From positions 682,001-746,000 of the forward strand of contig JAPFBE010000033.1 of the NCBI GenBank assembly GCA_034336665.1: 64,000 bases of DNA, read 5' to 3'. Made by a program: the position numbers and the translations under genes. Under the pieces are notes generated by a model. That model worked only from the letters and a program-made list of their open reading frames with translations. It was not told where the DNA came from and did not search any database. The DNA is from Luscinia megarhynchos (lineage: Eukaryota > Chordata > Aves > Passeriformes > Turdidae). Below, piece after piece: positions 33,590 to 43,660 of this stretch. Each line of letters opens with the position of its first letter. Within the stretch, counting starts at the first letter, position 1.

Positions 33590-33632
<43 letters not shown>
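33590..33632 (+). repeat. (GT)n microsatellite
   Basis: About 20 uninterrupted GT units ending in GCGCGCG. ORFs across it (His-Thr or Val-Cys runs) are artefacts. Confidence 0.97.
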
Positions 33633-33635
<3 letters not shown>

Positions 33636-34052
33636 CCAAACCTCAGGCACAAAACAAAACCAAAAATGGATATAGGATTAAAAATACCATCCCTAAGACA
33701 AGACGGAAGATGGATTCTAAAATCCATCCCACTGTAGTTTGTGTACTGGGATGTTTCCAAGTTGCATCACGTTTAACTTGTCCCATAGTCAGTTTCCCAC
33801 TTCTGACTCCTGATGCCAAATTGATTTTTGCCTCTTTGCTTTTATATATATTCTTTATATTCTTCATATATATTTGTAGCTCTTTAGCCTATTATTTCAT
33901 AATTACATAGATTCATAGTGTAATGGATTAATATAATGTAATTTGTGTAAGAATTATGTAGTAGTGTAAAGTAAGCAATATTTGCAAGAGCAAAGTAAAA
34001 AGCTAAAAGAAAACCACAGACAGTAAAGACACAAATCGCTTGATTATATCAT
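33633..34052. other. non-coding spacer, nothing recognised
   Basis: AT-rich sequence with no protein or RNA signature. ATAGATTCATAGTG near 33908 faintly recalls a CR1 tail, but there is too little to call. Confidence 0.4.
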
Positions 34053-34620
34053 TGTAACATCCAGCAAAAGCAGGATAGTTCAAATTAACAACTTAATAGA
34101 CCTAGCCAGAAGCGGAGATGGGCCTGTCTAGGGAGGCACCCAAGCTACGAGGACCCGATAAGCACCTTTGATTAAAGATAATCAACGCCATGGAAAAAAT
34201 ACATCTGAATGCCCGGTTTCCCGTAAACTGAGTTCTACAGGATACATCTCCATGTCGCCTTCCCGAAAGCCAGGACATGTCCTTATCAGAATTCATCATC
34301 TTCCAGGATATGGTTTTGTCCAGCCCAACGCGGTGAAAGGAAACTGCATGAAATATGCAGAACGACAAGAGAAGACAAAGACCTCCCCTCCGGGCAAGGA
34401 AAAACTGTATAAAAACTGGACTAACCAAAGCTGTTTTGTGAACACTTGGGGATTCGGAGCGATAGAGTTCGAATCATTGTGTGTTCACCCGACGCCGACC
34501 CCGGGCTCGGCACTGTTCCTTTGCGGTTGTGGCTATCGAGGACCGTATTTTGGTCACAAAATAAATATCGCTTATTTAAATAATATTTAATTTGGCTTGA
34601 TCACGTTTTTATCTATAACA
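34053..34620 (+). mobile_element. LTR, first arm of an inverted pair
   Basis: Runs from TGTAACATCCAGC to TATCTATAACA. It has a TATA box in CTGTATAAAAACTGG (about 34406) and AATAAA in CAAAATAAATATCG (about 34558). An inverted, diverged relative lies at 35065-35537 (for example GGTTTTGTCCAGCCCAACG in both). Confidence 0.7.
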
Positions 34621-35064
34621 ACAGCTAACATTTCACCTACTCCATTAGACAGAAAGACAAAATACATTCCCTCAAGGATCCAATCCCTGGAGGACCAAGG
34701 TTAGATTCTTTGGGAACCAAAGTTAAAATGGGTTTTTGTGACACTTCTTCAAAAACAAACTTTAGTTAGTATTTAAAAGGGGGTTTCAGAAAAAGAGTCA
34801 AACCAGGGGGAATTACCTTATCACCTATGTCTCCAATTGGGGATTTTCGTCAGTTATGCTAATTTTCTAAACAAATAAAATTGTGCTTGTTTTATGTTAC
34901 GGTGGGCATCTTTGGCGCATTTTCAGTGTGTATTCCATAGTGTTGTGCACCATAAGGATCCTTATAAAGGTAACTGCATTTCATCACCTGTGTCTGGTTC
35001 GTGATTTTAGGACCAGGGAAAAGGGAATCACTTCCACAAGGGACATACAATACTCTATAGTACT
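34621..35064. other. spacer between inverted LTRs
   Basis: No gene motif seen. G-rich and A-rich tracts (AAAAGGGGGTTTCAG, CCAGGGGGAATTACC) could be remnants of a polypurine tract and leader, but there is no proof. Confidence 0.35.
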
Positions 35065-35537
35065 TGTTATGGATAAAAACGAGATCGGGCAGAATTAAAT
35101 ATGACCAAAATAATTGATAATTTATTTTACGACTGGAATGGGATCCACGACAGCCACAATTGCAAAGGACAACGCCGAGCCGAAGATTGGCTCTGATCTG
35201 AACTCTATTGCTTCAGATCCCCCAATGTTCACAAAGCTGCCTTAGTTTGGATTTTATACAGTTTTCCTAGCCTGGAGCAGAGGTCTTTCTTTCTTTTCGT
35301 TATTTCGCATATTCATGTAGTTTTCTTTCTCTTCGTTGGGCTGGACAAAACCCTATACTGGGGAACTATGAATTCTGATGAGTGCAGATGTTGGTTTAGG
35401 GATTGCCAGGATTGAGATGTATCTTTCCTGAGGGCTCTGGTTATCTTAATTATCGGTATTTGTCGGGTGCTCATCGCTTGGGTGTTTTCTGGACAGTTTC
35501 TGAGAGGGCCATCTATGTTGGGGCTACATCTGAAACA
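35065..35537 (-). mobile_element. LTR, second arm of an inverted pair
   Basis: On the minus strand it carries GTATAAAATCC, GGCTCGGCGTTGTCCTTTGC and GTAAAATAAATTATC and ends TATCCATAACA, co-linear with 34390-34620. The 5' part is shorter and more diverged. No target duplication was found at either side. Confidence 0.65.
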
Positions 35538-35689
35538 CTAATCTTAGAAAATTAGGATTTTAGTTACCTTGCTGAAAATAATTAAGTTAGAAGTTAGAAA
35601 GGAGTAGTTATTTGAAACTTAAATAATTGATTGTCTGCCATTTTATGTTTGCTCAGCTGCACTTACAATGAGAAAAGACAAAACTAGTC

Positions 35690-36108
35690 ACCAGATGCAC
35701 AGGAACACAGACAATGCAACCAGAAACCCATTCTTTGAAAAAATTTGACTATCCCCAGAAATCATTTGTATTGTCATTGATAGAAAAGGTCAAGAGTTTA
35801 GGGTGAGGAAGACTCGCCTTACTTCCTCCTTTTAAGACCCCTTCCCACGAAAATGGCCCCAGACTTAAGTTAAGAAGTCAATCAAGCATGCTTAATAGCT
35901 ATTCAATCTAATTACCATAGAAAGCGGGGGATCGGAGGGGCTGTTATTATGAATATGTATTTGTTTGAATCCTTTGTCACCAAATAAACTTTGTGATCAC
36001 CTGTAATTTTGCAGTGCTATTAGAGGATTACCTCACGCTGCTGCCCAGCGCTGAATAAACATACACTTTCTAACTTTAAATTGCTAGAGAGTCTTTTGTC
36101 CATCACAG
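35690..36108 (+). mobile_element. LTR, 5' end uncertain
   Basis: The 3' part reads CAGCGCTGAATAAACATACAC, then AGAGAGTCTTTTGTCCATCACA. It matches the R-U5 of the minus-strand LTR at 8990-9630. A second AATAAA lies in CCAAATAAACTTTG. The start could lie anywhere between 35540 and 35700. Confidence 0.45.
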
Positions 36109-36599
36109 TTGAGTATCGGTATTAGACCAATACTCATATTTTGGTAAATCACGTCTATTTACTTGTTAATCCTAACTCTTCAGTTTTTGTTGGCAGTCAC
36201 AATGTTGCGATGAAGAAATCTCTGTCCCTCCGTCCACGGTGTTTGGTTTCCAAGTTGGTTTTTTTTTTTTCATTTATACAAACATTATTTGTTCTACATT
36301 AATTTACAAACTAAAACGAATTACATCATAACATATATTACAATCCCTCCCCTTCTATATCAACACATTAATTCGTGTTCTGTTTCTTTCGTTTCTCAGT
36401 CCTCTTCAGATTTGTCACTGCTGTCCCACTCTTCTAGTGATTTTTCCTGATAATCTCCATAAATAAACCTATCCCTCTCTACTTGCTCTTCAAACCTAGC
36501 CAGTGCTTCTACCGCCCTAGTGTTTACTTCGCCTTCTTCTAATTTCATTATTTTGGATGTCTTGTTACCTAGCATTCCAGAAGCTCTTTCTGGGTCTAT
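36109..36599. other. unassigned; possible 3' end of the class I host provirus
   Basis: Sequence between the plus-strand LTR and the env membrane region of the minus-strand class I provirus. It may include that provirus's 3' LTR, but no TG...CA pair or AATAAA-centred structure could be fixed. Confidence 0.3.
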
Positions 36600-36990
36600 A
36601 GGCAGTTTGCGTACCCTGTATGACTGAATGTATTAGCTTGATGTAACATGGTATTAAACAAGGTAGGAATATAACTGCGGCTACTGAGCATGATACAACA
36701 AATACCATCTTTTTCCACTAGGCTCCTTCAAATAGCTGATCCCACCAAGATGCCTGGAGGATGGAATTCCATTTTTGAACCAGGACATGTGCAACCTTTT
36801 TTATTTCTGCGGCTAAGCCCCTTATAGGTTCCCCATAGTCATCAATTTCTATACAACATTCTGATTCATTGAATTTTCCACATACTCCCCCTTCTTCGGC
36901 TAACAAGTAACCTAAGGCTATCCTGTTTTGATATACAAAAGCTCGCATTTGGGAATGTTGTTTGGCTAATAATTAGAGAGCATCTGAAGT
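36600..36990 (-). pseudogene. env: class I env TM subunit end
   Basis: The frame 36718-36948 shows QNRIALGYLLAEEGGVCG and a CX7CC loop (CGKFNESECC), then EIKKVAHVLVQKW. After a TAG the membrane anchor and a basic tail are visible down to about 36610. TM of class I Env drives membrane fusion. Here it is broken by stops before and after this frame. The segment belongs with the SU part at 37000-37937. Confidence 0.8.
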
Positions 36991-37937
36991 ATGGTTAGAT
37001 ACAATTTCTATAATTGCCTGTAGTCTGATTAATCTATATAATAAGTAAATGGGAGTTCCGTAACCCCACCTTCAATTTTGGGGCCATGTAGCAGGGCCAT
37101 TATATTCTATTATTCTTTCAGCAGGCTATTCTTCTCCCTCCCAAGTCTGACTGCCACCCACATTAGGCAATTTCCTTTTTAATTCTCTCTTTTCTCTGTT
37201 TAGGGTTTCGTATAAGGATGCTCGTAATGGACCATTTTTCGATCTGGGTAAAGCAAAGAAAACAGGTTGAATGACTCCTAACATGCAGGACCCTTTCAAT
37301 TTTCTTGGTAGCTCGCTATACGCTTTCTTCCCACACACCCAGTATATTCCATCCGGGGCTTTCTGTGTAATGCCTGTATTTTCTGTTTTGGCCCAGTAAA
37401 TACTCAGTTCTCCCAAGGATTGGTAAGGGTTAGCTCCAGACCCTTTGTTCCAACACAATCCAATTTTATCACTCCATTTGCATTTGTCTTTCTTTTCAAG
37501 ACTCCAATACCTAGCAAGGGGTTCTGGTTCCCAGATTTTGCTTTTATTGTTTGAGTTTACTGTTAGAGTAGATATGCATGGAGTATATCCTACTACTTAC
37601 ATGTATTCTTTTCCTTCTCAACTAACGAAAATTGTTCCAATTACCCTTTTATCCAGGACCCAACCCTCAGGTCTTTGGATTGTTTTTGAAACTTGAGTGT
37701 CATCCCATTTTAGGAGCTGATCTGGAGTTAAACTCTAACCTTTCCAGGGCCATTTTTCAGCCAACTACAAACCCCCACAAATCAAGCAATTTGACAGATC
37801 TAATTTGATGGCAATTTCCTGCATCAGATCAATAAACAAATTTTTGTCTGAAGCAGGCAATCCCCATTTGTTATATTGCTTTTCTAATTGGTCATACTGT
37901 TCACTCAGGGTTCTTAATCTCTCTTGCTCTGTTCTCC
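36991..37937 (-). pseudogene. env: class I env SU region
   Basis: From the ERVL insertion point downward the frame reads LSEQYDQLEKQYNKWG, FIDLMQEIAIKL and the C-X2-C-type motif SNCLICGG. Later it reads APDGIYWVCGKKAYSELP and GSCMLGVIQPVFF, typical of SU ends. A basic stretch NREKRELKRK near 37190 is a plausible SU/TM cleavage region. Stops at about 37764, 37695 and 37130 break the gene. The gene continues upstream at 44602, beyond the ERVL provirus, across the TCTCC duplication. Confidence 0.8.
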
Positions 37938-38659
37938 TGTCCTGGTTTGAAGAACAGGTGTCTGCCAATAAAGGCAGAAGTTTTCCTTTGAAGTAGAGAC
38001 CTTAATCCAGTGTCCCCCCTACCCCAAGTATTATAAATGTTTGAATCCAAGACCCTGAGGCAGAGATAAGGGGGTAGGAATAACAACTCCTTTACTAATA
38101 TATCTAACCTTACAAACAGAAAAATAACAGCAGTTGTTAAAACTACCAACAACACAGAATAGATAACTCGGTCCCAGTCCTTTCTTTAGCTGTGGACACA
38201 CTCTCTCTGCCCTTGGTCCCAGTGCTCCAGACAAACAAAGCCCGGCAGCTGCAGAGAGGCGGGAGCGCAGGCGGGAAGCGCGGCAGCGGACACGCTGGTC
38301 TCAGGTGGGAGCAGCTGGAGCGGGCAGCTCCTTGCACACCGTTGTGTCTGGGTGATCAGCTATGTCCGCAGAGGCCAGAGGCTGCAGTGGGGCAGATGCA
38401 GGGAAGGTGATCGCAGACTGTCTGGCTCTCCTCAGTTCTGGCCACGTGGCTGCAGACAAGGCGTCCTCCTCCGAGCTCCCCGGAAACACGAGCACCCTCC
38501 GGAAGCACGAGAGCCCCTCCGCCAGCCCAGCTCCCACCTACCCCTTTTGTTCAGAGTCATCAAAGGTCCTGGGTGTGACCCGGCCAGCTCCATTGGCATG
38601 ATAATGGGAAAAATTCTTTAAATTGACACAGTAATAGAAAAAATACTCAACCACCAACA
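37938..38659 (-). repeat. 3' LTR of ERVL provirus A (722 bp)
   Basis: On the minus strand it starts TGTTGGTGGTTGAG and ends TTCAAACCAGGACA. It contains a segment of about 220 bp (around 38107-38335, GC-rich) that is missing from the 5' LTR. The two ORFs at 38192-38621 are translations of LTR and are not genes. Confidence 0.93.
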
Positions 38660-38759
38660 TAATCCACCCAAAATTTTTCCCATGCCAACATGCTACATCA
38701 AATTATAACCTTTAAATCATATACATACATGCAGTTACAGGCATAGTATCATAGATAGT

Positions 38760-39618
38760 TCACCCTAGAACAAGGTCTCCTTGGGGTATGCATCGGGTCT
38801 CTCCATCTTTTTGCATCACCCACCAAGTGCAACCTGGTCCTTGAGCGAAAACCACCCCACGAACAGGATTGTCTTTGCTGGAGGCAGAGTTCACCCAAAC
38901 AGTTTTTCCTAACATGCCTCTCAGGTGTACCACTGGGACCTTATCTCCATCTGGTGTTCCCAAGGGCTCAGATTCGGCAGGGCCTGCTCGATTAGTGGAA
39001 CCTCGGGTGTTCACTAACCATGTGGCCTTTGGTAGATTGATCTCCCAGTTCTTGAAAGTCCCCCCACCAAGTGGCTTTAATGTGGTTTTAAGCCGGCCAT
39101 TGCACCGTTTGACTTTCCCAGGTGCTGGTGCATGGTAAGGGAATATGGTAGACCCACTCAATGCCGTGTTGTCTAGCCCAGGTGCTTATAAGACAATTTT
39201 TGAAATGAGTCCCGTTGTCTGACTCAATTCTCTCAGGAATGCCATGCCTCCAGAGGACTTGTTTCTCAAGGCCCAGGATGGTGTTTTGAGCAGTGGCGTG
39301 TGGAACAGGGTAGATCACCAACCATCCTGTGGTGGCTTCCACCATGGTCAGCACATAGCGCTTGCCTTGGAGGGTCTGAGGCAGTGTGATGTAATCAATC
39401 TGCCAGGCCTCTCCATACTTGTACTTGGACCATCGCCCCCCATACCAGAGGGGCTTCACCCGCTTGGTCTGCTTGATGGCAACGCACGTCTCACAGTCAT
39501 GGATAACCTGAGAGATGCTGTCCATGCTTAGATCCACCCCTCGGTCTAGTGCCCACTTATAGGTGGCATGTCTGCCCTGATGACCTGAGGCATTGTGGGC
39601 CCATCGAGCTAGAAACAA
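38760..39618 (-). pseudogene. pol: ERVL integrase
   Basis: Two overlapping frames (39088-39618 and 38760-39161). The zinc-binding domain shows WAHNASGHQGRHATYKW and CETCVAIKQ. The core shows WQIDYITLPQ with the first Asp and IESDNGTHFKN with the second Asp. Where the catalytic Glu is expected (36 residues after the second Asp), the sequence reads GKVKRCNG, with Lys. The second ERVL (47662-54420) also has Lys there. The C-terminal part (WVNSASSKDNPVRG, CIPQGDLVLG) is open. A frameshift near 39100 splits the gene. Confidence 0.88.
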
Positions 39619-39677
39619 TTCTCCCTTGTGTTCCCAATCTAAGTCTATCTTTGAGACCTCTATCTAAGCAGCCTGAT

Positions 39678-40339
39678 CTACCTGCTCATTGTGCCGGTGT
39701 TCTTCATTAGCCCGACTCTTGGGAAGATGAGAACCCACATGACGACTTTCCCGGGTAGCTTCTCTACCAGAGTGGCAATGTCTTTCCACTCAGCAGCAGC
39801 CCAGATTGGTTTTCCTCTACGTTGCCAGTCAGCCTTTTTCCACCTCTCCAGCCACCCCCACAGAGCATTGGCTTCCATCCAGGAATCAGTGTAAAGGTAG
39901 AGCTTTGGCCACTTCTCTCTCTCAGCAATGTCCAAGGCCAGCTGAAGAGCTTTGAGCTCAGCAAGTTGACTTGATCCACCTTCTCCTTCGGTAACTTGTG
40001 CAACTTGCCATGTGGGGCTCCATACAGCTGTTTCCACTTCCAGTTCATCCTCATGATGCGACAGGAACCGTCAGTGAAAAGGGCGTAGCATTTTTCATCT
40101 GCTGGCAGTTGGTTGTACGGTGGGGCTTCTTCAGCCCGGGCCACTTGCTTCTGCTCCTCTTCATCAGCGAGAACAAAATCTTCACTTTCTGCCCAATTTG
40201 TAATTATCTCCAAAATCCCAGGGCGATTCGGATTGCCAATACGGGTGCGCTGCTTGGTGAGGGAAATCCACTTGCTCCATGTGGCATCGGTGGCGTGGTG
40301 GGTAGAGGGAACCTTTCCTTTGAACATCCACCCCAGCAC
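39678..40339 (-). pseudogene. pol: ERVL RNase H
   Basis: Two frames joined by a frameshift near 40000. The first box is YALFTDGSCRIM. The Glu helix is in LAELKALQLALDIAERE, and the third box is YLYTDSWMEANALWGW. The RT connection region (NRPGILEIITNW) lies upstream. All three acidic positions are kept despite the frameshift, which points to a recent lesion. Confidence 0.85.
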
Positions 40340-40363
40340 TGGCAGTCCGGGTGCAAGGAGAAG

Positions 40364-41404
40364 CTATGCTTCCGTGCCAATCACCTCTGAGGCAGCTTGA
40401 ACTCCTTCATATGCAGCCAGGATTTTCTTCTCTGTGGGAGTGTAATTGGCTTCAGACCCTTTGTAACTTCTGCTCCAGAATCCCAGGGGTTGGTCTCGGG
40501 TCTCACCAGGCACCTTCTGCCACAGGCTCCAGGACAGACCATGGTTCCCAGCTGCAGAGTAAAGCACATTCTTTACCTCTGGTCCCATCCTGACTGGGCC
40601 AAGGGCTACTGCATGAGCAATCTCCTGTTTGATCTGGGCGAAGGCTTGCTGTTGTTCAGGGCCCCAGTGGAAATCGTCCTTCTTGCCGGTGACCAGGTAG
40701 AGAGGGCTCACAATCTGGTTGTACTCAGGGATGTGCATTCTCCAAAAGCCTATGGCACCTAGGAAAGCTTGTGTTTCCTTCTTGCTTGTTGGTGGAGACA
40801 TTTCATTGATCTTATTGATGACCTCAGTGGGGACCTGGTGCCGTCCATATTGCCATTTCACTCCCAGGAACTGGATCTCTCAGGTAGGTCCTTTGACTTT
40901 GCTTTTTTTAATGGCGAAACCAGCTCCCAGCAAAATCTGGATGATCTTCTCTCCCTTCTCAAACACCTCCATTGCCGTGTTCCCCCACACAATGATGTCA
41001 TCGATGTACTGCAGATGTTCTGGAGCCTCACCCTTTTACAGTGCAGCCTGGATCAGTCTGTGGCAGATGGTGGGGCTGTGTTTCCACCCCTGGGGCAGTC
41101 GGTTCCAGGTGTACTGCACGCCCCTCCAGGTGAAAGCAAACTGAGGCCTGCACTCTGTTGCCAAAGGAATGGAGAAAAATGCATTGGCAATGTCAGTGGT
41201 GGCATACCACCTTGCTGCCTTGGACTCCAGCTCGTACTGGAGTTCCAGCATGTCCGGCACGGCAGCGCTCAGGGGTGGAGTCACTTCATTCAAGGCACGA
41301 TAGTCCACAGTCAATCTCCATTCTCCATCAGATTTGCGCACAGGCCAGATGGGACTGTTGAAGTGTCAGTGGGCTTTGCTGACCACCCCTTGGCTCTCCA
41401 GCTC
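40364..41404 (-). pseudogene. pol: ERVL reverse transcriptase
   Basis: The fingers frame 41036-41341 has MRKSDGEWRLTVDYRALNEV and the palm Asp in YATTDIANAFFSIPLA, then FTWRGVQYTWNRLPQGWKHSP. The YIDD box is coded at about 41003-41014 (plus coordinates), just after a stop and frame change at about 41036. The thumb frame 40364-40861 reads SPPTSKKETQAFLGAIGFW. Stops near 41368 and 41400 separate it from protease. Little lost sequence is suggested. Confidence 0.88.
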
Positions 41405-41887
41405 TCAGATCATTGTGTGGATGGGGTTCACAGCATCTCGATTTGTCCGGTACTGCCGGCAGTGCACTGTCATGGTGGCAATTGGCACCTGTTGCTCTGT
41501 CACTTTCAGGAGACCCACTGCAGATGGGTTTTCTGATAGTCCAGGCAAGGTGTTCCACTGCTTAATTCTCTCTGTCGCTACAGGAGCTATTCCAAAAGCC
41601 CACCTGAACCCCTTTGGGTCTTTGTAGTAGCCGTTCCTGAGGAAGTCTATGCCTAGAATGCGCGGTGTCCCTGGGCCAGGTACAATTGGATGTTTCTGCC
41701 ACCCCTTCCCTGTCAGGCTAATCTCAGCTTCCAGCAAAGTGTATTCCTGTGATCCCCCCATCACCTCAACAATGGAAACAGGTACCTTCCCATCATGTTC
41801 TGATGGTATCAGGGTGCATTGTGAACCAGTATCAACTAACACTCTATGTTTCTGTAGCGTTGATATGCCAGGCCATTGCACCCACAC
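41405..41887 (-). CDS. pro: ERVL protease and RT-linker, open
   Basis: A 160-codon open frame with the retropepsin site LVDTGSQCTLIPS (about residues 17-29), SIVEVMGGSQEY, and the second conserved box RILGIDFLRNGYY. It ends in the linker leading to RT. The frame stops at a TGA where the second ERVL continues. It would be made as part of Gag-Pro-Pol and not from this start, so the M at 41887 is only the first available one. Broken downstream context makes activity unlikely. Confidence 0.8.
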   Translation of the reverse strand: MWVQWPGISTLQKHRVLVDTGSQCTLIPSEHDGKVPVSIVEVMGGSQEYTLLEAEISLTGKGWQKHPIVPGPGTPRILGIDFLRNGYYKDPKGFRWAFGIAPVATERIKQWNTLPGLSENPSAVGLLKVTEQQVPIATMTVHCRQYRTNRDAVNPIHTMI

Positions 41888-42115
41888 TATCCAATAGATC
41901 CTGTCATCCCATGCCTCTCCCTGGCTAGAGGCAGGGCCCCTCTAGCCCTGGTTATTGTTCCTTTCGTGGGCATACATAGTGGAGGTTCCTTCCAGGGGAT
42001 CTGACAGATCGTCCTCCCTTCTGTAATACCCTGCACCTTTACCATGGGACGTTGCGGCTACCTTCATTTTAGCGTGGTTCCCCCGGTTAGCATTTCCCTC
42101 CCTGAGCTGATGCAC

Positions 42116-43234
42116 TCATGCTGCCGGGACAGAAGTGGGCTTCCATTCCCATTTTTCCATGTCTTCCCCATGGTCTCGCAGGAAGAACCACAGGCAAGCT
42201 CGGGGGGTGTACCCTCTCTCCCTAGCTTGGGGGCATTGGGTTCTAGATTTGGGGCCTGTGACTCGCACTGGTGCTGCACTGATCTTCCTTATCTCCTCCC
42301 TTATCTCCTCCCTCATCCCCTCCATCCTATCTTGGACCTCTTGGAGGTTTCTGACCACGGCAGAGACATTGGCCTGCATTGGGCCATTCATCATGCTCTC
42401 AAAATTTCTGAGTTTGTTGGCAACAGAACCAACTGTCTCTTGGTGGCTATCAGCATTGATCATTCCAATGAAGGTGGTATATTGAGATGGCCCCAGGGTT
42501 GCCAAATTCCACAGCATCTGCCCTGTGTACCTGACTTTGTCAGGGTCATTGTCATGCAGTCCATCCCTCACAAAGAGTACCTCTAATACTGCCACTTCTC
42601 TCAGCTGCTGGATCCCTTCCTCAAGGGTCTTCCAGCACATTCTATGGTAGTGCTCCTGCATTCTCTCTTTGTGGACAAACTTCTCTCTCACACTCATTAA
42701 AAGCCGGTCCCAGAGAAAAAGGAGGCCTTGCTCCCTTACGAATATCTGGTCCACACCTGAGTCCTGGGCCAAGCATCCCAAATTCCTGGCTTCACTTCCA
42801 TTCAGTTGCACACCTGTTCCCGTAAGGTCCCAGACCCAGAGTATCCAGGTTGTAAAAGGCTCACAGCCCCGCCGTACAATGTCTTTACCCAGGTTACGGA
42901 GACTATCATATGAGAGGGACTCACTGATGATCTCAACCTCTGGCTCCCTTGCTGGTTGTGAGGACCCTCCTGGCTGATCCCCATTATCTAGGTGCCTCGT
43001 TTTAATCTTAGATTTACTAGTTTCCACAGGGGCAACTGCTGCTGGCTGTGGCTGCCCCTGTGATTCAGCTGGAACCTGGACAGATACAACATCTACGGAT
43101 TCCACTGCAGCACCATCTGACTCTCCCTCTTTAGGGCAGGGGGAGGGTTTCTCACCAGCTGGAAAAAAGTGCTCCTTCAACATCTGGCTGTGTTTCTTCA
43201 ACATCTCGCCTATATCCTTCATTAGAGCCCCCAC
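42116..43234 (-). CDS. gag: ERVL gag main part, open frame of 372 codons
   Basis: This frame follows an in-frame TGA (43235-43237) that separates it from the Pro-rich amino-terminal part. It shows a helical capsid-like region (LSYDSLRNLGKDIVRRGCEP, TTWILWVWDLTG, REVAVLEVLFVRDG), then a coiled-coil stretch (VRNLQEVQDRMEGMREEI). It ends ERGYTPRACLWFFLRDHGED, shared with the gag of ERVL B at 49909-50418. No CCHC zinc knuckle is visible, as expected for ERVL. The next frame starts toward protease about 230 bp downstream. Confidence 0.8.
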   Translation of the reverse strand: MGALMKDIGEMLKKHSQMLKEHFFPAGEKPSPCPKEGESDGAAVESVDVVSVQVPAESQGQPQPAAVAPVETSKSKIKTRHLDNGDQPGGSSQPAREPEVEIISESLSYDSLRNLGKDIVRRGCEPFTTWILWVWDLTGTGVQLNGSEARNLGCLAQDSGVDQIFVREQGLLFLWDRLLMSVREKFVHKERMQEHYHRMCWKTLEEGIQQLREVAVLEVLFVRDGLHDNDPDKVRYTGQMLWNLATLGPSQYTTFIGMINADSHQETVGSVANKLRNFESMMNGPMQANVSAVVRNLQEVQDRMEGMREEIREEIRKISAAPVRVTGPKSRTQCPQARERGYTPRACLWFFLRDHGEDMEKWEWKPTSVPAA

Positions 43235-43660
43235 TCACTCTGGGTGGTTCATTTCTGACGTGGGCTGTGGGGCAGCATCAGGCTTTGGGGTAGCATCCCT
43301 AGTCCCTGGGGTAGGGGGAGACTCTGGGGCAACATCCCTAGTCCCTGGGGCAGGGGTAGGCTCTGGGGCAACATCCCTAGTCCCTGGGGCAGGGTTAGGC
43401 TCTGGGTCAACATCCCTAGTCCCTGGGGCAGGGGCAGGTTCTGGGGCAACATCCCTAGTCCCTGGGGCAGCAGTAGGCTCTGGGGCAACATTCCTAGTCC
43501 TTGGGGCATGTTCTGGGGAAACATCCCTGGTCCCTGGAGTAGGGTTAGGCTCTGGGGCAGCACCTGATTTCCTGGGGCAGGTATCAGGGTTGTTATCCAA
43601 GCCAATATTCCCTTGTTTCTGAATGCTAAGTAGAACAGGACTATCAGCAACACCAGCCAC
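43235..43660 (-). CDS. Pro-rich gag amino-terminal extension with 13-residue repeats
   Basis: The frame has about eight imperfect repeats of 13 residues of the form APGTRDVAPEPTP, encoded by a 39-bp minisatellite (about 43280-43580). It is in frame with the gag ORF, separated by a single TGA at 43235-43237, so it was probably the Gag amino-terminus before that mutation or is joined by readthrough. The start at 43660 is the first Met; a start further upstream cannot be excluded. Confidence 0.6.
   Translation of the reverse strand: MAGVADSPVLLSIQKQGNIGLDNNPDTCPRKSGAAPEPNPTPGTRDVSPEHAPRTRNVAPEPTAAPGTRDVAPEPAPAPGTRDVDPEPNPAPGTRDVAPEPTPAPGTRDVAPESPPTPGTRDATPKPDAAPQPTSEMNHPE
43280..43585. repeat. 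39-bp minisatellite in ERVL gag
   Basis: About seven to eight copies of a 39-bp unit around CATCCCTAGTCCCTGGGGCA, with small variations. Because 39 is divisible by three, several frames on both strands stay open across it, producing the parallel Pro-rich, Leu/Pro-rich and Gly/Ser-rich translations. Confidence 0.93.

Noticed and set aside
33563..33760. His-Thr and Val-Cys repeat ORFs
   Set aside because: Direct translation of the (GT)n microsatellite.
38192..38621. Plus- and minus-strand ORFs repeated at 44.3 kb
   Set aside because: They are duplicated because they are LTR sequence of provirus A, not because they are genes.
40769..41536. 255-codon plus-strand ORF
   Set aside because: Antisense shadow of the ERVL reverse transcriptase; no own motifs.
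43280..43585. CRISPR-like repeat array
   Set aside because: Units are contiguous with no unique spacers, and the genome is avian; it is a minisatellite.
43260..43622. Collagen-like Gly/Ser/Val repeat ORF on the plus strand
   Set aside because: Antisense translation of the 39-bp minisatellite; periodicity explained by unit length divisible by three.
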